Positions 38,037 to 47,120 of a stretch of DNA of 64,000 bases are shown here, piece by piece. Both the position numbers and the translations under genes were made by a program. Within the stretch, counting starts at the first letter, position 1, and each line of letters starts with the position of its first letter. The DNA comes from Nodularia sp034931045. GTDB taxonomy: Bacteria; Cyanobacteriota; Cyanobacteriia; Cyanobacteriales; Nostocaceae. The stretch lies in NCBI RefSeq assembly GCF_034931045.1, contig NZ_JAYGHH010000008.1:89909-153908 (forward strand). The letters run 5' to 3'. The notes under the pieces are model-generated. The model had not been told where the DNA came from. It worked only from the letters and a program-made list of their open reading frames with translations, and searched no databases.

Positions 38037-38302
38037 AATCAATGTGTTATAATACCAGGCTGATTTGCTAACATAAGGGTACTTGTATTTGTTTCCATGA
38101 TGGAGTTAGTTGATGATTTTTCTTTAATCAGTACCACTGTTTTAAAGAATCAAGACCATTACTGCGTATTAGAATTAACTAGTATAGGTTTAGTATAGTT
38201 ACTCAACCTGACTAGACATACTAATATAATTTGATACTTCAGAGATTAAACTTCATACAAGCATCAATATACACATTAGTACGAGCTTAACTAACAAAAT
38301 TC

Positions 38303-38587
38303 CTATTTCGCCTGAACCCGTGCTTGCTTGACCATTGCAATCAAAGTTTGGTGAGCATCTTCGGAGTCAACTAAAGTATGATCGAATTGAATCCGCACTG
38401 GCACAGTTTCGGCATTGACCTGTGCTGTCAAATTCATCCCCTCAGAATCAATTGACAGCATTTCTGCGGTTGTCGCATTTGTCACACCGCCAAAAGCCTG
38501 GGCGTAAAGAACTACCGCATTAGCATGATCCTCGTTCATGTGTTTGCAAATGCGTGAACTGATTTCAGCAGAGAAGTTATCAGACAT
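38303..38587 (-). CDS. DUF2470 domain protein
   Basis: 94 residues from the ATG at 38587; an in-frame ATG at 38617 would add ten. The segment ISSRICKHMNEDHANAVVLYA is the DUF2470 signature, the domain also found C-terminal to haem-utilisation (HugZ-like) and pyridoxamine-oxidase-fold proteins. The closing part (VPVRIQFDHTLVDSEDAHQTLI) fits the same domain. The His/Asp-rich motif suggests haem or tetrapyrrole interaction by family analogy. It stands alone here. Confidence 0.87.
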   Translation of the reverse strand: MSDNFSAEISSRICKHMNEDHANAVVLYAQAFGGVTNATTAEMLSIDSEGMNLTAQVNAETVPVRIQFDHTLVDSEDAHQTLIAMVKQARVQAK

Positions 38588-38890
38588 GATGTGCTGGGGA
38601 GTTAGTAAGATATTCATTGCCTAAATTTTAAGCTAATTTGTCCAAAACTTGCAGGTTTTGAAATTGCCCTCCAAAAGCGGCTGTTTTACTGCGTCTCCTG
38701 CGTCGGAGATGTTTGATCAGCTAGTCGCACTTTTAGCCTTTTTTACTTTATTTAAGTTTACAGGTAAGAATTCGATTAAGATTAAGGTGAAATTTGTTAA
38801 ATGTCAAATACTGTTTATATATCGTTGCGGAAACCAAAGAATTTAAACTGTAGCCAAACTATTCAACCAAACTATTTAAGCCAAGAACCG

Positions 38891-39649
38891 ATGAGCGAAA
38901 CTAGCCAACGTCGAATTGTGATTGGGGATGTGCATGGTCATTACGAAGGTTTGATAAAATTGATGGAGGCGATCGCCCCTGGATTAGATGATCAAGTTTA
39001 TTTTTTGGGAGATTTAATTGATCGTGGCCCTAAAAGTTGTCATGTAATTGATTTTGTCAAAGACAATAATTATGGGTGTCTGCTGGGAAATCATGAGCAG
39101 ATGTTATTAAGCATTTTGACAGGTAATAACGTTTCTACACCAGAAATGCAAGCATGGCTGTATGGTGGTGGGCAAGCAACTATCGCTAGTTACGAAGAAG
39201 CTACTATTCCTAACGAACATTTGGAGTGGCTGAAAACTTTACCCCTGTATCTAGATTTGGGAGATATTTGGTTAACTCATGCTGGTGTTGACCCTCACCT
39301 ATCTTTAGCAGAACAAACCGCCACCCAATTTTGTTGGATACGTGACGAATTTCATTGCATTTCGCAACCATATTTTTCTGATAAACTAATGATCATCGGT
39401 CATACCATCACTTTTACTTTTCCTGGCGTTCCCCCTGGTAAGTTGGCACAAGGGCAAGGATGGCTAGATATAGATACTGGTGCTTATCATCCCCGCAGTG
39501 GTTGGTTAACTGGATTAGATACTACAAATAACTTAATTTATCAAGTCAACATTTTTACCAATTCTCTCCGCATCTTGCCCTTAGAAGAAGGTGTGGTTAT
39601 GGTTGCACCATCCACAAGAGCAGCTCGCCACCAGAAGCAGCGAGCATAA
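38891..39649 (+). CDS. PPP-family serine/threonine protein phosphatase (metallophosphoesterase)
   Basis: 252 residues from the ATG at 38891 (MSETSQRRIVIGDVHGH); an upstream ATG at 38801 would add 30 unlike-family residues. The metal-binding motifs are GDVHGHY, GDLIDRGP, GNHEQ, then LTHAGVDP and GHTITF, as in bacterial PrpA/ApaH-like phosphatases. The length fits. It is cytoplasmic. The likely role is dephosphorylation of proteins or small phosphorylated substrates; the target is unknown. Confidence 0.9.
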   Translation: MSETSQRRIVIGDVHGHYEGLIKLMEAIAPGLDDQVYFLGDLIDRGPKSCHVIDFVKDNNYGCLLGNHEQMLLSILTGNNVSTPEMQAWLYGGGQATIASYEEATIPNEHLEWLKTLPLYLDLGDIWLTHAGVDPHLSLAEQTATQFCWIRDEFHCISQPYFSDKLMIIGHTITFTFPGVPPGKLAQGQGWLDIDTGAYHPRSGWLTGLDTTNNLIYQVNIFTNSLRILPLEEGVVMVAPSTRAARHQKQRA

Positions 39650-39668
39650 GTAATGATTGACATTTGAA

Positions 39669-40523
39669 CTAAAGTATGGGTCGGATATTAGCTCGATAAG
39701 CAGCATTATCCAATCCGTCGCGCTGATTGCTAGGTTGGGCATTAATAGAATTTTGCAAGGCATTAATGCGCTCGCCTGTAGGCGGGTGAGTACTTAAAAA
39801 TGCCGGGATAGCACCCCCTCTTTGGAGCAGCTTTTGCATAAAGGAAATCGTCGCTGACTGGGCATAACCAGCCTGTGTTATGGCTAGTAATCCTCTATTA
39901 TCGGCATCAAATTCATCTTTACGGCTACGAGGACGGTTAAGCACTAATTCTAAACCAAGTCCTACAGCAGCATTACGATCTAAACCTGCGATGGCAGCTA
40001 CACCATTAGCGATCTCTCTTTGCCGCATCTGTTGAACTAAGTGTCTGCCTGTAATATGACCAATTTCATGGCCAATTACACTAGCTAATTCCGCTTCATT
40101 ATCTGCGGCTTTCATTAAACCCGTGTGGATATAGACAAAACCCCCCAACGTCGCAAAGGCATTGATAGAATTATCTTCAACGACTTGGAAGGTAAAGGGA
40201 AGATTGGGGCGATCGCTACTAGCTACCAAACGCTGACCAATTTGTTCTACATAGCGATTAATTTGAGCATTCCGGCTAAATCGAATATTACTACTTTGTA
40301 ACTGCTGATTCATCTGCCTACCAAGATCAACCTCTTGGCGGTCAGACATATTAGACATCTGAATTACCTGTATTCCTCGGAAGAGAAGAGACCGGATATC
40401 GAAGGCATTCCCCGGCGTGGGTGTACTCAGGCACAAAGTCAGAGCAACTACCACTGAAATTAACGGATAAAACCAACGTCGTTGTCTGACATGATAATTT
40501 GCCAAAAAGTTGTTCCAGTTCAT
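39669..40523 (-). CDS. M48-family metalloprotease
   Basis: 284 residues. An N-terminal hydrophobic segment (WFYPLISVVVALTLCLSTPTPGNA) looks like a signal peptide or anchor. The zinc motif is VIGHEIGHITGRHLV (HExxH), with the third ligand in RKDEFDADNRGL. The sequence then holds FLSTHPPTGERINAL, typical of M48 (BepA/LoiP-like) periplasmic proteases. Probable role: quality control of envelope proteins. Convergent with the phosphatase gene. Confidence 0.92.
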   Translation of the reverse strand: MNWNNFLANYHVRQRRWFYPLISVVVALTLCLSTPTPGNAFDIRSLLFRGIQVIQMSNMSDRQEVDLGRQMNQQLQSSNIRFSRNAQINRYVEQIGQRLVASSDRPNLPFTFQVVEDNSINAFATLGGFVYIHTGLMKAADNEAELASVIGHEIGHITGRHLVQQMRQREIANGVAAIAGLDRNAAVGLGLELVLNRPRSRKDEFDADNRGLLAITQAGYAQSATISFMQKLLQRGGAIPAFLSTHPPTGERINALQNSINAQPSNQRDGLDNAAYRANIRPIL

Positions 40524-40882
40524 GAGTAACTTAGATTAATGGATAAATTATTCGACGTATCTAGATTCGTCTAAGTTGCATTCTTAACTCAAAGCTAAAA
40601 TTATATACTAGTATGCTTTCGTTATCTCTCTAAAATAGACAAAATGTGCTTGTGTTCAAACCCTTGTCCTCATCTCTATTTAGGGCTTGCTGAATGTTCC
40701 CTGCCTCCACAACAAAACTCTTGTCCTCATTCCTTTTACAAACCCATGATAAACTGTCCCATAACTACAGCACCCAGATGCTTGGAGCAATTACCAAGTA
40801 ATTTAGTCGGGAAACTTGCCGTGTTCTTGACAAAACTTGTTGCTAAAATCAATTATTCTGCTTCTATCTAGGAAAAGTTTCT
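40524..40882. other. Non-coding stretch
   Basis: 359 bp between a divergent protease gene and the DUF4330 gene, presumably holding both promoters. Only short unconvincing open frames; I see no RNA gene, hairpin or named site here. Confidence 0.4.
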
Positions 40883-41422
40883 ATGGCTATTTTAGATTCC
40901 AAAGGACGCTTGTTCGGCAAAATCAATCTCCTTGATTTCGGTGCTGCCCTGGTAATTCTGCTAGTGATATTTGGTATATTTGTTTTTCCTGGAACTACTG
41001 GTTCTGTTGCCCAAGTCAATACTAACACCGTACCAATTGAGGTAGATTTAGCCGTTCGTGGTTTGAATGTCCGCGATCCTGAACGGTTATTTGAGAAAGG
41101 ATTTACAAAAGGCGGTAAAACTAATGTGATTATCCGCAATCAACCATATGGTCAAATCGGCATAAAATCCATTCAAGTCTTACCTAGAACCGTAACAGTG
41201 TCCCAACCAGATGGTTCCGTTAAAGAATTACCAGATCCCAGACAAAACAATTTTAGTACAGATATGCTTTTAACTTTAGAGGGAAAAGCTCAAATTACTG
41301 ACAGTGGGCCAGTTTTAGGTAATAGCAAAGTAAAAATTGGTACAACTTTTGAATTAGAAGGTTTTAACTATAACTTCAACTCTACTGTGATCGATGTCAG
41401 ATTGTTAGAGACTTCCAAATAA
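40883..41422 (+). CDS. DUF4330 family protein
   Basis: 179 residues. MAILDSKGRLFGKINLLDFGAALVILLVI is the conserved cyanobacterial DUF4330 N terminus, a short cytoplasmic lead and one membrane segment. The rest is outside the membrane and beta-rich (VPIEVDLAVRGLNV, GKTNVIIRNQPYGQIGIKSI). Function is unknown. The 104-bp MITE-like repeat at 41405-41508 begins inside the last codons and supplies the last residues (LETSK) and the stop, so the original C terminus may have been replaced. Confidence 0.87.
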   Translation: MAILDSKGRLFGKINLLDFGAALVILLVIFGIFVFPGTTGSVAQVNTNTVPIEVDLAVRGLNVRDPERLFEKGFTKGGKTNVIIRNQPYGQIGIKSIQVLPRTVTVSQPDGSVKELPDPRQNNFSTDMLLTLEGKAQITDSGPVLGNSKVKIGTTFELEGFNYNFNSTVIDVRLLETSK

Positions 41423-41508
41423 AAAAATATCCCGTCGTTTTGAGAGCAGGGGGAGGAAAGGTCATTTTAGTTGCAGAAATTGGGATCAACTTTTTTGTGG
41501 AGTTCTCT
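41405..41508. mobile_element. 104-bp MITE-like repeat, copy 2
   Basis: Same element as 25896-25999, same orientation, about two mismatches. It overlaps the 3' end of the DUF4330 gene and provides its stop codon. Terminal sequences GAGACTTCCAA and (reverse complement) GAGAACTCCAC form an imperfect inverted repeat. Confidence 0.75.
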
Positions 41509-41514
41509 AGAAGA

Positions 41515-41534
41515 AGACGCGATAAATCGCGTCT
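41515..41534. repeat. Perfect 8-bp hairpin AGACGCGA/TCGCGTCT
   Basis: AGACGCGA (41515-41522), loop TAAA, TCGCGTCT (41527-41534), between two convergent genes. A common dispersed cyanobacterial hairpin; it may help terminate both transcripts, though no T-tract follows. Confidence 0.6.
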
Positions 41535-41557
41535 CTACAAAGCTAAAACTGGGATAA

Positions 41558-42457
41558 TTAATCTAACATTGGGAAAAATTGCCGAATTAACCCAATCGTC
41601 ACGGCTGGGAGTTCCAACTGCGGCGTTAATCCTACATTTTCTAATTGTTGAAATACTCTTATAGCTTGGGGATTTTTTTCAAAAAGACGACGACCAATTT
41701 CTGGACCCGTAAATTCTGATTGTTGTCCCCAAATAATCGCGGTAGGAGTTTTCAACTGTTGAATATATAGGGACAAATCAAAACATAAATCACCACGGAC
41801 AAAAGACAGGGCGGCATATTCAGCATTGGGTTGTTGGGCAGATTGGAGATAAGCCTCAACAATTTCCTCGTAGATGCGATTCGACTGGGCAAATTGCCGT
41901 TGCTCTAAAAAGTTACGAATACCGCCACTCGTGGCAATTCCAGTGCTATAAAGCAGGCGATCAATAATAGGAACGCTAACTATCTGGGCAAAAATGCTGC
42001 GAGAGTAGTCTTCGCCAAAATCCGATAGTCCGGCTGGTGTGACGAGAATTAAAGACTTGAATAAATCAGGATAAGCGATCGCCACTCGAATTGTGAAGGC
42101 CGCAGTCAGGGAAGAAGCGATCACTTTCACAGGCCCTGTACAAGTCTGCTGGATAAACTCCCGAATCGTCGTCAGATAGTCATCAATCATGTAATTCCGG
42201 GCTGGATGTTCAGACCTACCCCAACCAATTAAATCTGGGGCTAAAACGCGATATTCGGCAGCAAAAGCGGGATAAACCTTTGACCACTCATAAGCAGAAG
42301 ACCCACCACCAAAGCCGTGCAGGAATAACAAAGTTTCCTTCTCCTGTTGTTCTGCGGTCGAATTTTCCTGCCAAGGTGAGCCAGTGGCAGTATAATAAAC
42401 CATCTTACCTAGTGAGGTAATTATGGAGCGTTGCTCAAATCCTTGTGGCTGAAACAT
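41558..42457 (-). CDS. Alpha/beta-hydrolase-fold protein with a degenerate catalytic triad
   Basis: 299 residues. The fold is clear: oxyanion-loop motif LFLHGFGGGSSAYEW, then VLAPDLIGWGRSEHP, the nucleophile region VIASSLTAAF (usually GHSLGG) and a cap region rich in helices. The elbow keeps a Ser, but the acid position reads WGQQSEF where WGxxD is expected, and the His position reads ENVGLTPQLELP where G-H-xP-HLE is usual. It may therefore be a binding protein or non-hydrolytic enzyme. Convergent with DUF4330. Confidence 0.85.
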   Translation of the reverse strand: MFQPQGFEQRSIITSLGKMVYYTATGSPWQENSTAEQQEKETLLFLHGFGGGSSAYEWSKVYPAFAAEYRVLAPDLIGWGRSEHPARNYMIDDYLTTIREFIQQTCTGPVKVIASSLTAAFTIRVAIAYPDLFKSLILVTPAGLSDFGEDYSRSIFAQIVSVPIIDRLLYSTGIATSGGIRNFLEQRQFAQSNRIYEEIVEAYLQSAQQPNAEYAALSFVRGDLCFDLSLYIQQLKTPTAIIWGQQSEFTGPEIGRRLFEKNPQAIRVFQQLENVGLTPQLELPAVTIGLIRQFFPMLD

Positions 42458-42684
42458 AGGTGTTGATTAAATTTTGGTAATAGTTGCTGAATGTGACTAA
42501 TAGTTACTTGACCCCAAATTACTTGTTGGATTCAAGTTCCCCACAATTCTTATTATCAGCTAATCAAAAACTCTGCACCTCTAGCCCTTGTTAGATTAAG
42601 TCGGTAAAAAATGTATTTGCTGATAATTGCGATCAGACATGGATTTATGATTAAACATTATTGTAATTTAAGTAGGTAAAGATC

Positions 42685-43455
42685 ATGCCAAAGGCTTCAT
42701 TTGCTGGAAAGCATCTGCTCAACCAGATTCCCTACAAGTCATTTTTAGAGTTCAAGATGTTCAATTCAAAGCAAAGAAGTTTTAAGCCTTTGTCTGGGCC
42801 GGGAGGTATGCTAGGCTTTTTCACAATTATTGTGGCGATGCTGTTGTGGAACTGGAAACTGCTATTAGCGCTTTTGGTTGGCGTTGGGGTAATGTTATTA
42901 GTGTACTCAATGCAAAAATGGGATTGGCAACTGCGCTTATCCCAAATGTGGAAGTTTTTAAACAGCCCCAATTGTCGTTTAGCTTTAGCCGTAGGTAGTG
43001 GGGGTATTGCCACTGTTAGTACATATATGGCAGCTGCCATCTGGGTTGATGCTAAGAGTTCCTGGATTGCTGCTGGTGCGATTGTGCAAGGTTTAGGAAC
43101 GTTATTAACTTTAATTTTATTGCTGTGGCAAATCGTCAGCTTTCACGGCAACCAAGAGCAAAATCGGATTGATCAATTATTGGTGAATTTAACAGATTCA
43201 GACCCTTTGAAGCGTTTGATTGCGATACGACAATTAACTAAAATTATTAGTAGTAAGGGAGTCGATTCTCAGGTGCAGGCAGAAATTATTCAATGCTTGC
43301 GACTATTACTACACCAAGAACCGGAAGCAGTGATCAGAGATGCGACTTTAGACAGTTTACAAGTCTTGGACAGCAGGCGATCGCTACCATTGAGCAAACT
43401 GACAAATTTGACTCCTTTATCTACAAAGTTAAAGGTTCCCATTTCTTCCTCATAG
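42685..43455 (+). CDS. Membrane protein with C-terminal armadillo/HEAT-like helices
   Basis: 256 residues. Two hydrophobic segments near residues 40-72 (MLGFFTIIVAMLLWNWKLLL, then LLVGVGVMLLVYSM) and two more near 93-155 (LALAVGSGGIATVSTYMAAA, LGTLLTLILLLWQIV) give about four membrane spans. The last 100 residues (SDPLKRLIAIRQLTKII, EIIQCLRLLLHQEPEAVIRDATLDSLQ) look like one or two HEAT/armadillo helix pairs on the cytoplasmic side. The start at 42685 has a plausible aggtaaag upstream; ATG 42757 is an alternative. Found in many cyanobacteria as I recall, with no assigned function. Confidence 0.7.
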   Translation: MPKASFAGKHLLNQIPYKSFLEFKMFNSKQRSFKPLSGPGGMLGFFTIIVAMLLWNWKLLLALLVGVGVMLLVYSMQKWDWQLRLSQMWKFLNSPNCRLALAVGSGGIATVSTYMAAAIWVDAKSSWIAAGAIVQGLGTLLTLILLLWQIVSFHGNQEQNRIDQLLVNLTDSDPLKRLIAIRQLTKIISSKGVDSQVQAEIIQCLRLLLHQEPEAVIRDATLDSLQVLDSRRSLPLSKLTNLTPLSTKLKVPISSS

Positions 43456-43460
43456 ACATT

Positions 43461-43494
43461 TAGGGTAGGGAATAGGGAATGGGGAATGGGGAAC
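43461..43494. repeat. Short tandem repeat 'gggaatg'
   Basis: About four copies of (t/a)agggaat/ggggaat just after the preceding gene; a Nostoc-type heptamer repeat. Confidence 0.6.
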
Positions 43495-43678
43495 AGTTTC
43501 AGCTATCTATCATCCCCAAATTTTCTGATTTATTCAACCTAAAATTCACGCTTTTGATGGTACACCCTTCAAAAACCGTTCGGCTGACGCTCACGGCGAA
43601 GCCTTGCACCTACTTTCGGGTTTATCAGCCTCAAACCGTTGATTGATCTAGGTTTTATATTTATTCAACAAGCCCTAT

Positions 43679-44446
43679 TTAACGACTTTGGACTTTTGGT
43701 GATTGTTGATAAATTCGGCCATTCCGGACTTGCACCACTGGATGATTACACCGACGTACTAATTGTTCATCATGGGTAGTTACTATTACGGTTGCCCCAA
43801 AGTTATTTAACTTTTGCAAAATCTGCATAACTTGCCAGGAATTATCAGGATCAAGGTTTCCTGTTGGCTCATCAGCCAAAAGTAACGGAGGCGTGCCAAT
43901 GATCGCCCGTGCAATACTTACCCGTTGTTGTTCTCCCCCAGAAAGTTGATCGGGAAAACAGTCGGCTTTAGTCAGTAAACCTACTAACTTTAAAGTTGGT
44001 GCTAAACGTCGGTGAATTTCCTTACGAGTATATCCTTGGGCTTGCAACACAAAGGTGATATTTTCTGCCACCGTGCGCTGAGGAATCAATTTGTAGTCTT
44101 GAAAGACAATCCCAATGCGTCGCCGTAATCTTGACAGGCGATCGCCTCGCAAAGTCTTGACATTACAGCCATTAACAATTACATCACCCTGAGTAGATAA
44201 TTCTTCACCATACAAGAGTTTTAACAGAGTAGATTTCCCCGAACCACTTGGCCCTGTGATGAATAAAAATTCTTTGCGTTTGACCTCTAGATTCACATTC
44301 AATAAAGCGTAGCAACCATTTTTATAGGTTTTCGTCACAGAATGCAACTGTACCATTGCTGCTGTATTACTATTATCCTGTGAAGTTTTTTTATCTTCTG
44401 TGTTGACTGATTTATCAGTATTTTTTGCGCTTGTTAATACTGGCAT
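43679..44446 (-). CDS. ftsE: FtsE-like ABC ATPase
   Basis: 255 residues. After a low-complexity Asn/Lys/Asp-rich lead of about 30 residues, the ATPase domain has Walker A GPSGSGKSTLLKLLYG, VFQDYKLIPQRTVAENI, signature LSGGEQQR, Walker B LLLADEPTGNLD and the switch VTTHD. The KLLYGEE and QDYKLI details are FtsE-like. FtsE works with the membrane protein FtsX to regulate cell-wall hydrolysis at division. No ftsX lies next to it in the window; upstream is an assembly gap. The extended N terminus may begin at a later Met (MVQLHSVTKTYKNG). Confidence 0.88.
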   Translation of the reverse strand: MPVLTSAKNTDKSVNTEDKKTSQDNSNTAAMVQLHSVTKTYKNGCYALLNVNLEVKRKEFLFITGPSGSGKSTLLKLLYGEELSTQGDVIVNGCNVKTLRGDRLSRLRRRIGIVFQDYKLIPQRTVAENITFVLQAQGYTRKEIHRRLAPTLKLVGLLTKADCFPDQLSGGEQQRVSIARAIIGTPPLLLADEPTGNLDPDNSWQVMQILQKLNNFGATVIVTTHDEQLVRRCNHPVVQVRNGRIYQQSPKVQSR

Positions 44447-44604
44447 TACAAAACTTTCCTCACATCCTCAACCAAATAGCCGGAAATTTGTGATTTGAAA
44501 TTTACCTTAAAATCAGGATTCCCCGCCTCTACCTGAGAATCTCATATTGAAAGTTCAAAAATAAAAATTTGCTAAAGCACTGAGTATTTAACTAGGGTTT
44601 GCTG

Positions 44605-44785
44605 NNNNNNNNNNNNNNNNNNNNNNNNNNNNNNNNNNNNNNNNNNNNNNNNNNNNNNNNNNNNNNNNNNNNNNNNNNNNNNNNNNNNNNNNNNNNNNNN
44701 NNNNNNNNNNNNNNNNNNNNNNNNNNNNNNNNNNNNNNNNNNNNNNNNNNNNNNNNNNNNNNNNNNNNNNNNNNNNNNNNNNNNN
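44605..44785. other. Assembly gap (181 N)
   Basis: Unsequenced run of N in the 513-bp interval between the FtsE-like and WecG-like genes. The right flank leads into a heptamer repeat array, the sort of sequence that breaks assemblies. The rest of the interval holds no gene I can support. Confidence 0.95.
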
Positions 44786-44854
44786 AGATTTCTTCAGCCA
44801 GCCCTAACTAAGTAATCACACCCTGATTTTTTGTAAAGACGCAATTTCTCGCCT

Positions 44855-44961
44855 CTCAGCACTCACAACTCAGCACTCAAAACTCAGCACTCAGGACTCA
44901 GCATTCAGCATTCAGCATTCAGCACTCAGCACTCAGCACTCAAGACTCAGCACTCAGCACT
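44855..44961. repeat. Heptameric short tandem repeat array (CAGCACT family)
   Basis: About 15 consecutive 7-base units with variants ctcagca, ctcacaa, ctcaaaa, ctcagga and ttcagca. This is the classical STRR type of heterocystous cyanobacteria. The array ends inside the stop codon of the glycosyltransferase gene. Confidence 0.9.
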
Positions 44962-45736
44962 ATATTGCACCCCTGGCAGTCAAACGATAAATAAAAGCTT
45001 TTACAGCAAATTCCGGTAAAGCCAACATCCGTCGCCAACGCCAAGGTTCTTGATAAAGCCGATATAGCCATTCTAAATTGTTATTTCCTAACCAATCAGG
45101 AGCGCGAGTTTTGTTCCCTGACCAAATATCAAAACTACCACCAACGCCAATCCAAATCGCTTGAGGGCATAAATGACGGTTTTGGGCAATCCATAACTCT
45201 TGACGTGGTACTCCCAAACCCACAAAAATGACTTGTGGCTGTATTTGACTGAGTGTTTGTTTTAATTGTGCTTCTTCTTCTGGGGTATGGTAGCCCGAAT
45301 TAGTACCGACTAAATTCAAGTTGGGAATTTGCTGCTGCCAAAATTCCGCAGCTTTTGCAACTACTCCAGGTGTTCCACCATAGAAAAAAATTTTTGCATC
45401 TGACTGCTGTTGTCCCAGTTCTTGTAACAGGGTTTCTGCTAACTCAATTCCCGGACAACGCTGCACTTTTTGCCAGAAAAGCCACCGTAAATACAGAACT
45501 ACACCCGCACCATCTGGAATTACTAGCTCGGCATTTTGAATCACTTGAGCAAGAGTTTGATTCCGTTCTGCCTGTATAGTCATTTCTGCATTTAGCGTAA
45601 CTACATGAGTCCCTTTGCTGTGTTGCAGGCATTCCAGCAACCAGCCTGGATAGTTACTCATGACATGAACTGGTATTCCCAGTACCGAAAACACTTGAGG
45701 CGATTTAAACATAGCCCAATCTTTAATTAGACTCAT
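44960..45736 (-). CDS. WecG/TagA/CpsF family glycosyltransferase
   Basis: 258 residues from the ATG at 45736, which has ggagaa eight bases upstream; a TTG at 45766 would add ten residues. Family motifs: VVTLNAEMTIQAERN, VIPDGAGVVLYLRW, FFYGGTPGVV, VIFVGLGVPRQELWI and WIGVGGSFDIWSG. These enzymes add N-acetylmannosamine-type sugars to lipid-linked carriers in cell-surface polysaccharide synthesis, peripheral to the cytoplasmic membrane. No other polysaccharide genes are adjacent. The stop codon overlaps the heptamer repeat array. Confidence 0.93.
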   Translation of the reverse strand: MSLIKDWAMFKSPQVFSVLGIPVHVMSNYPGWLLECLQHSKGTHVVTLNAEMTIQAERNQTLAQVIQNAELVIPDGAGVVLYLRWLFWQKVQRCPGIELAETLLQELGQQQSDAKIFFYGGTPGVVAKAAEFWQQQIPNLNLVGTNSGYHTPEEEAQLKQTLSQIQPQVIFVGLGVPRQELWIAQNRHLCPQAIWIGVGGSFDIWSGNKTRAPDWLGNNNLEWLYRLYQEPWRWRRMLALPEFAVKAFIYRLTARGAI

Positions 45737-45766
45737 ACCAGATTCTCCCGAACGTAAGTTTATCAA

Positions 45767-46221
45767 ATTTTTTCAGGGGCTGTCCGTCTAAAATTTAGCA
45801 ATCAAGAATTTGTTTCATTAGGCAGAGAAAATAGAACAATTACTTACTCAATAACTTAATAGGCTACATCGAAAGTTAATAAATTTGGTAATTGCAACAG
45901 TATGTAACAAAACAGCTTGATACTACATAAGTAGTTGCAAATAGATTCCGAACGGCAAATTTAGGAAATTTTATGGTAATTCACACCAAAAGTATCGATT
46001 TTAGCTGGATTTAACTCATCTTACTAGTCCATACACCTGCAAAAATAGAAAGCAACATGAAACTAATTGAGGTTAGGCACTGTCCAAATATATTGAAACT
46101 ACATCTATATGGGACTTTTGAGGAATGTATTTCCCATAAATCACATTTATGGGCTTCCAGAGCGAAGAGATTCGTAAACTCCACTTTAAAGTTAAAGTAA
46201 TGTAACGTGCGGAATTTGACT
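45767..46221. other. Non-coding stretch upstream of the NarL-type regulator
   Basis: About 450 bp of AT-rich DNA between divergent genes, presumably carrying both promoters. I see no hairpin, RNA gene or binding site I can name. Confidence 0.4.
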
Positions 46222-46938
46222 ATGAGTAAAATTCGTATTGCTCTGATTGAAGATCATGACCTCACCCGTGTAGGTATTCGGACAGCTTTACTACAAAGGG
46301 AAGAAATTGAAGTTGTCGGAGAAGCTGCCAATGCAGTGGCAGGGCTGAAAATGTTAAAAACGGTACAACCAGATATTGCCATTGTCGATATTGGTTTACC
46401 AGACAAGGATGGTATTGAACTGACAAGAGAATTAAAAGCTCTCACTAATGGAGATGATTCAGCCATCAAGGTGCTAATTTTAACGCTCCAGGATAATAAA
46501 GAAGCTGTGCTGGCAGCTTTTGCGGCTGGGGCTGACTCGTACTGTATGAAAGATATCAAGTTTGATAATTTACTCGAAGCCGTGCGAGTTACTTATGATG
46601 GTAATGCTTGGATTGATCCAGCGATCGCGCGGATTGTGTTACAACAAGCACAGGAAAATTCCTCCTTACGACAAACTGTTTCCACGGATCATCAAGATAT
46701 TTCCCCAACTTCAGATTCTGAGGAAGAAGAAAATATTAACGTTTATACCCTGACTGAAAGGGAGTTAGAAGTGTTACAGTTAATCGTTGAAGGTTGTAGC
46801 AATGCACTCATTGCTGAACGACTCTTTATTACCGTTGGAACTGTAAAAACACACGTTAGAAATATTTTGAATAAGCTATGTGCAGATGACCGTACTCAAG
46901 CAGCAGTACGTGCCTTGCGTTCTGGATTGGTGGGATAA
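46222..46938 (+). CDS. NarL/LuxR-type response regulator
   Basis: 238 residues from the ATG at 46222; a GTG at 46207 would add five. The receiver domain has acidic pocket EDHD, phospho-acceptor Asp in IAIVDIGLPDKDG, and the conserved Lys in YCMKDI. A linker (SSLRQTVSTDHQDISPTSDS) leads to a LuxR-type HTH: LTERELEVLQLIVEGCSNAL, then GTVKTHVRNILNKL. It should be a DNA-binding transcription factor controlled by phosphorylation. No sensor kinase gene is adjacent; a phosphatase-type signalling pair follows 180 bp downstream. Confidence 0.94.
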   Translation: MSKIRIALIEDHDLTRVGIRTALLQREEIEVVGEAANAVAGLKMLKTVQPDIAIVDIGLPDKDGIELTRELKALTNGDDSAIKVLILTLQDNKEAVLAAFAAGADSYCMKDIKFDNLLEAVRVTYDGNAWIDPAIARIVLQQAQENSSLRQTVSTDHQDISPTSDSEEEENINVYTLTERELEVLQLIVEGCSNALIAERLFITVGTVKTHVRNILNKLCADDRTQAAVRALRSGLVG

Positions 46939-47120
46939 AGTTCAATTTGAGTGTAAACACCATGAAATCAACTTCACCGAAGTTTTAAACTTTCTGTGAT
47001 TTTATCAGTATCAAAGTGGGTAACTTCTCTTTAGAGACTACTTTTTAATCTATTAGGTAACAGGTGGGATAAAAATTGCAAAATCTCGCCATTTAAGTAT
47101 CCCAAAATTTAAAGTCAAAT

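Noticed and set aside
40644..40871. A 75-codon frame upstream of DUF4330 with several Cys residues (CLCSNPCP)
   Set aside because: No ribosome-binding site, no recognisable family and an irregular composition; probably promoter-region DNA.
44855..44961. Possible CRISPR array
   Set aside because: Units are 7 bases in direct tandem without spacers, so it is a short tandem repeat.
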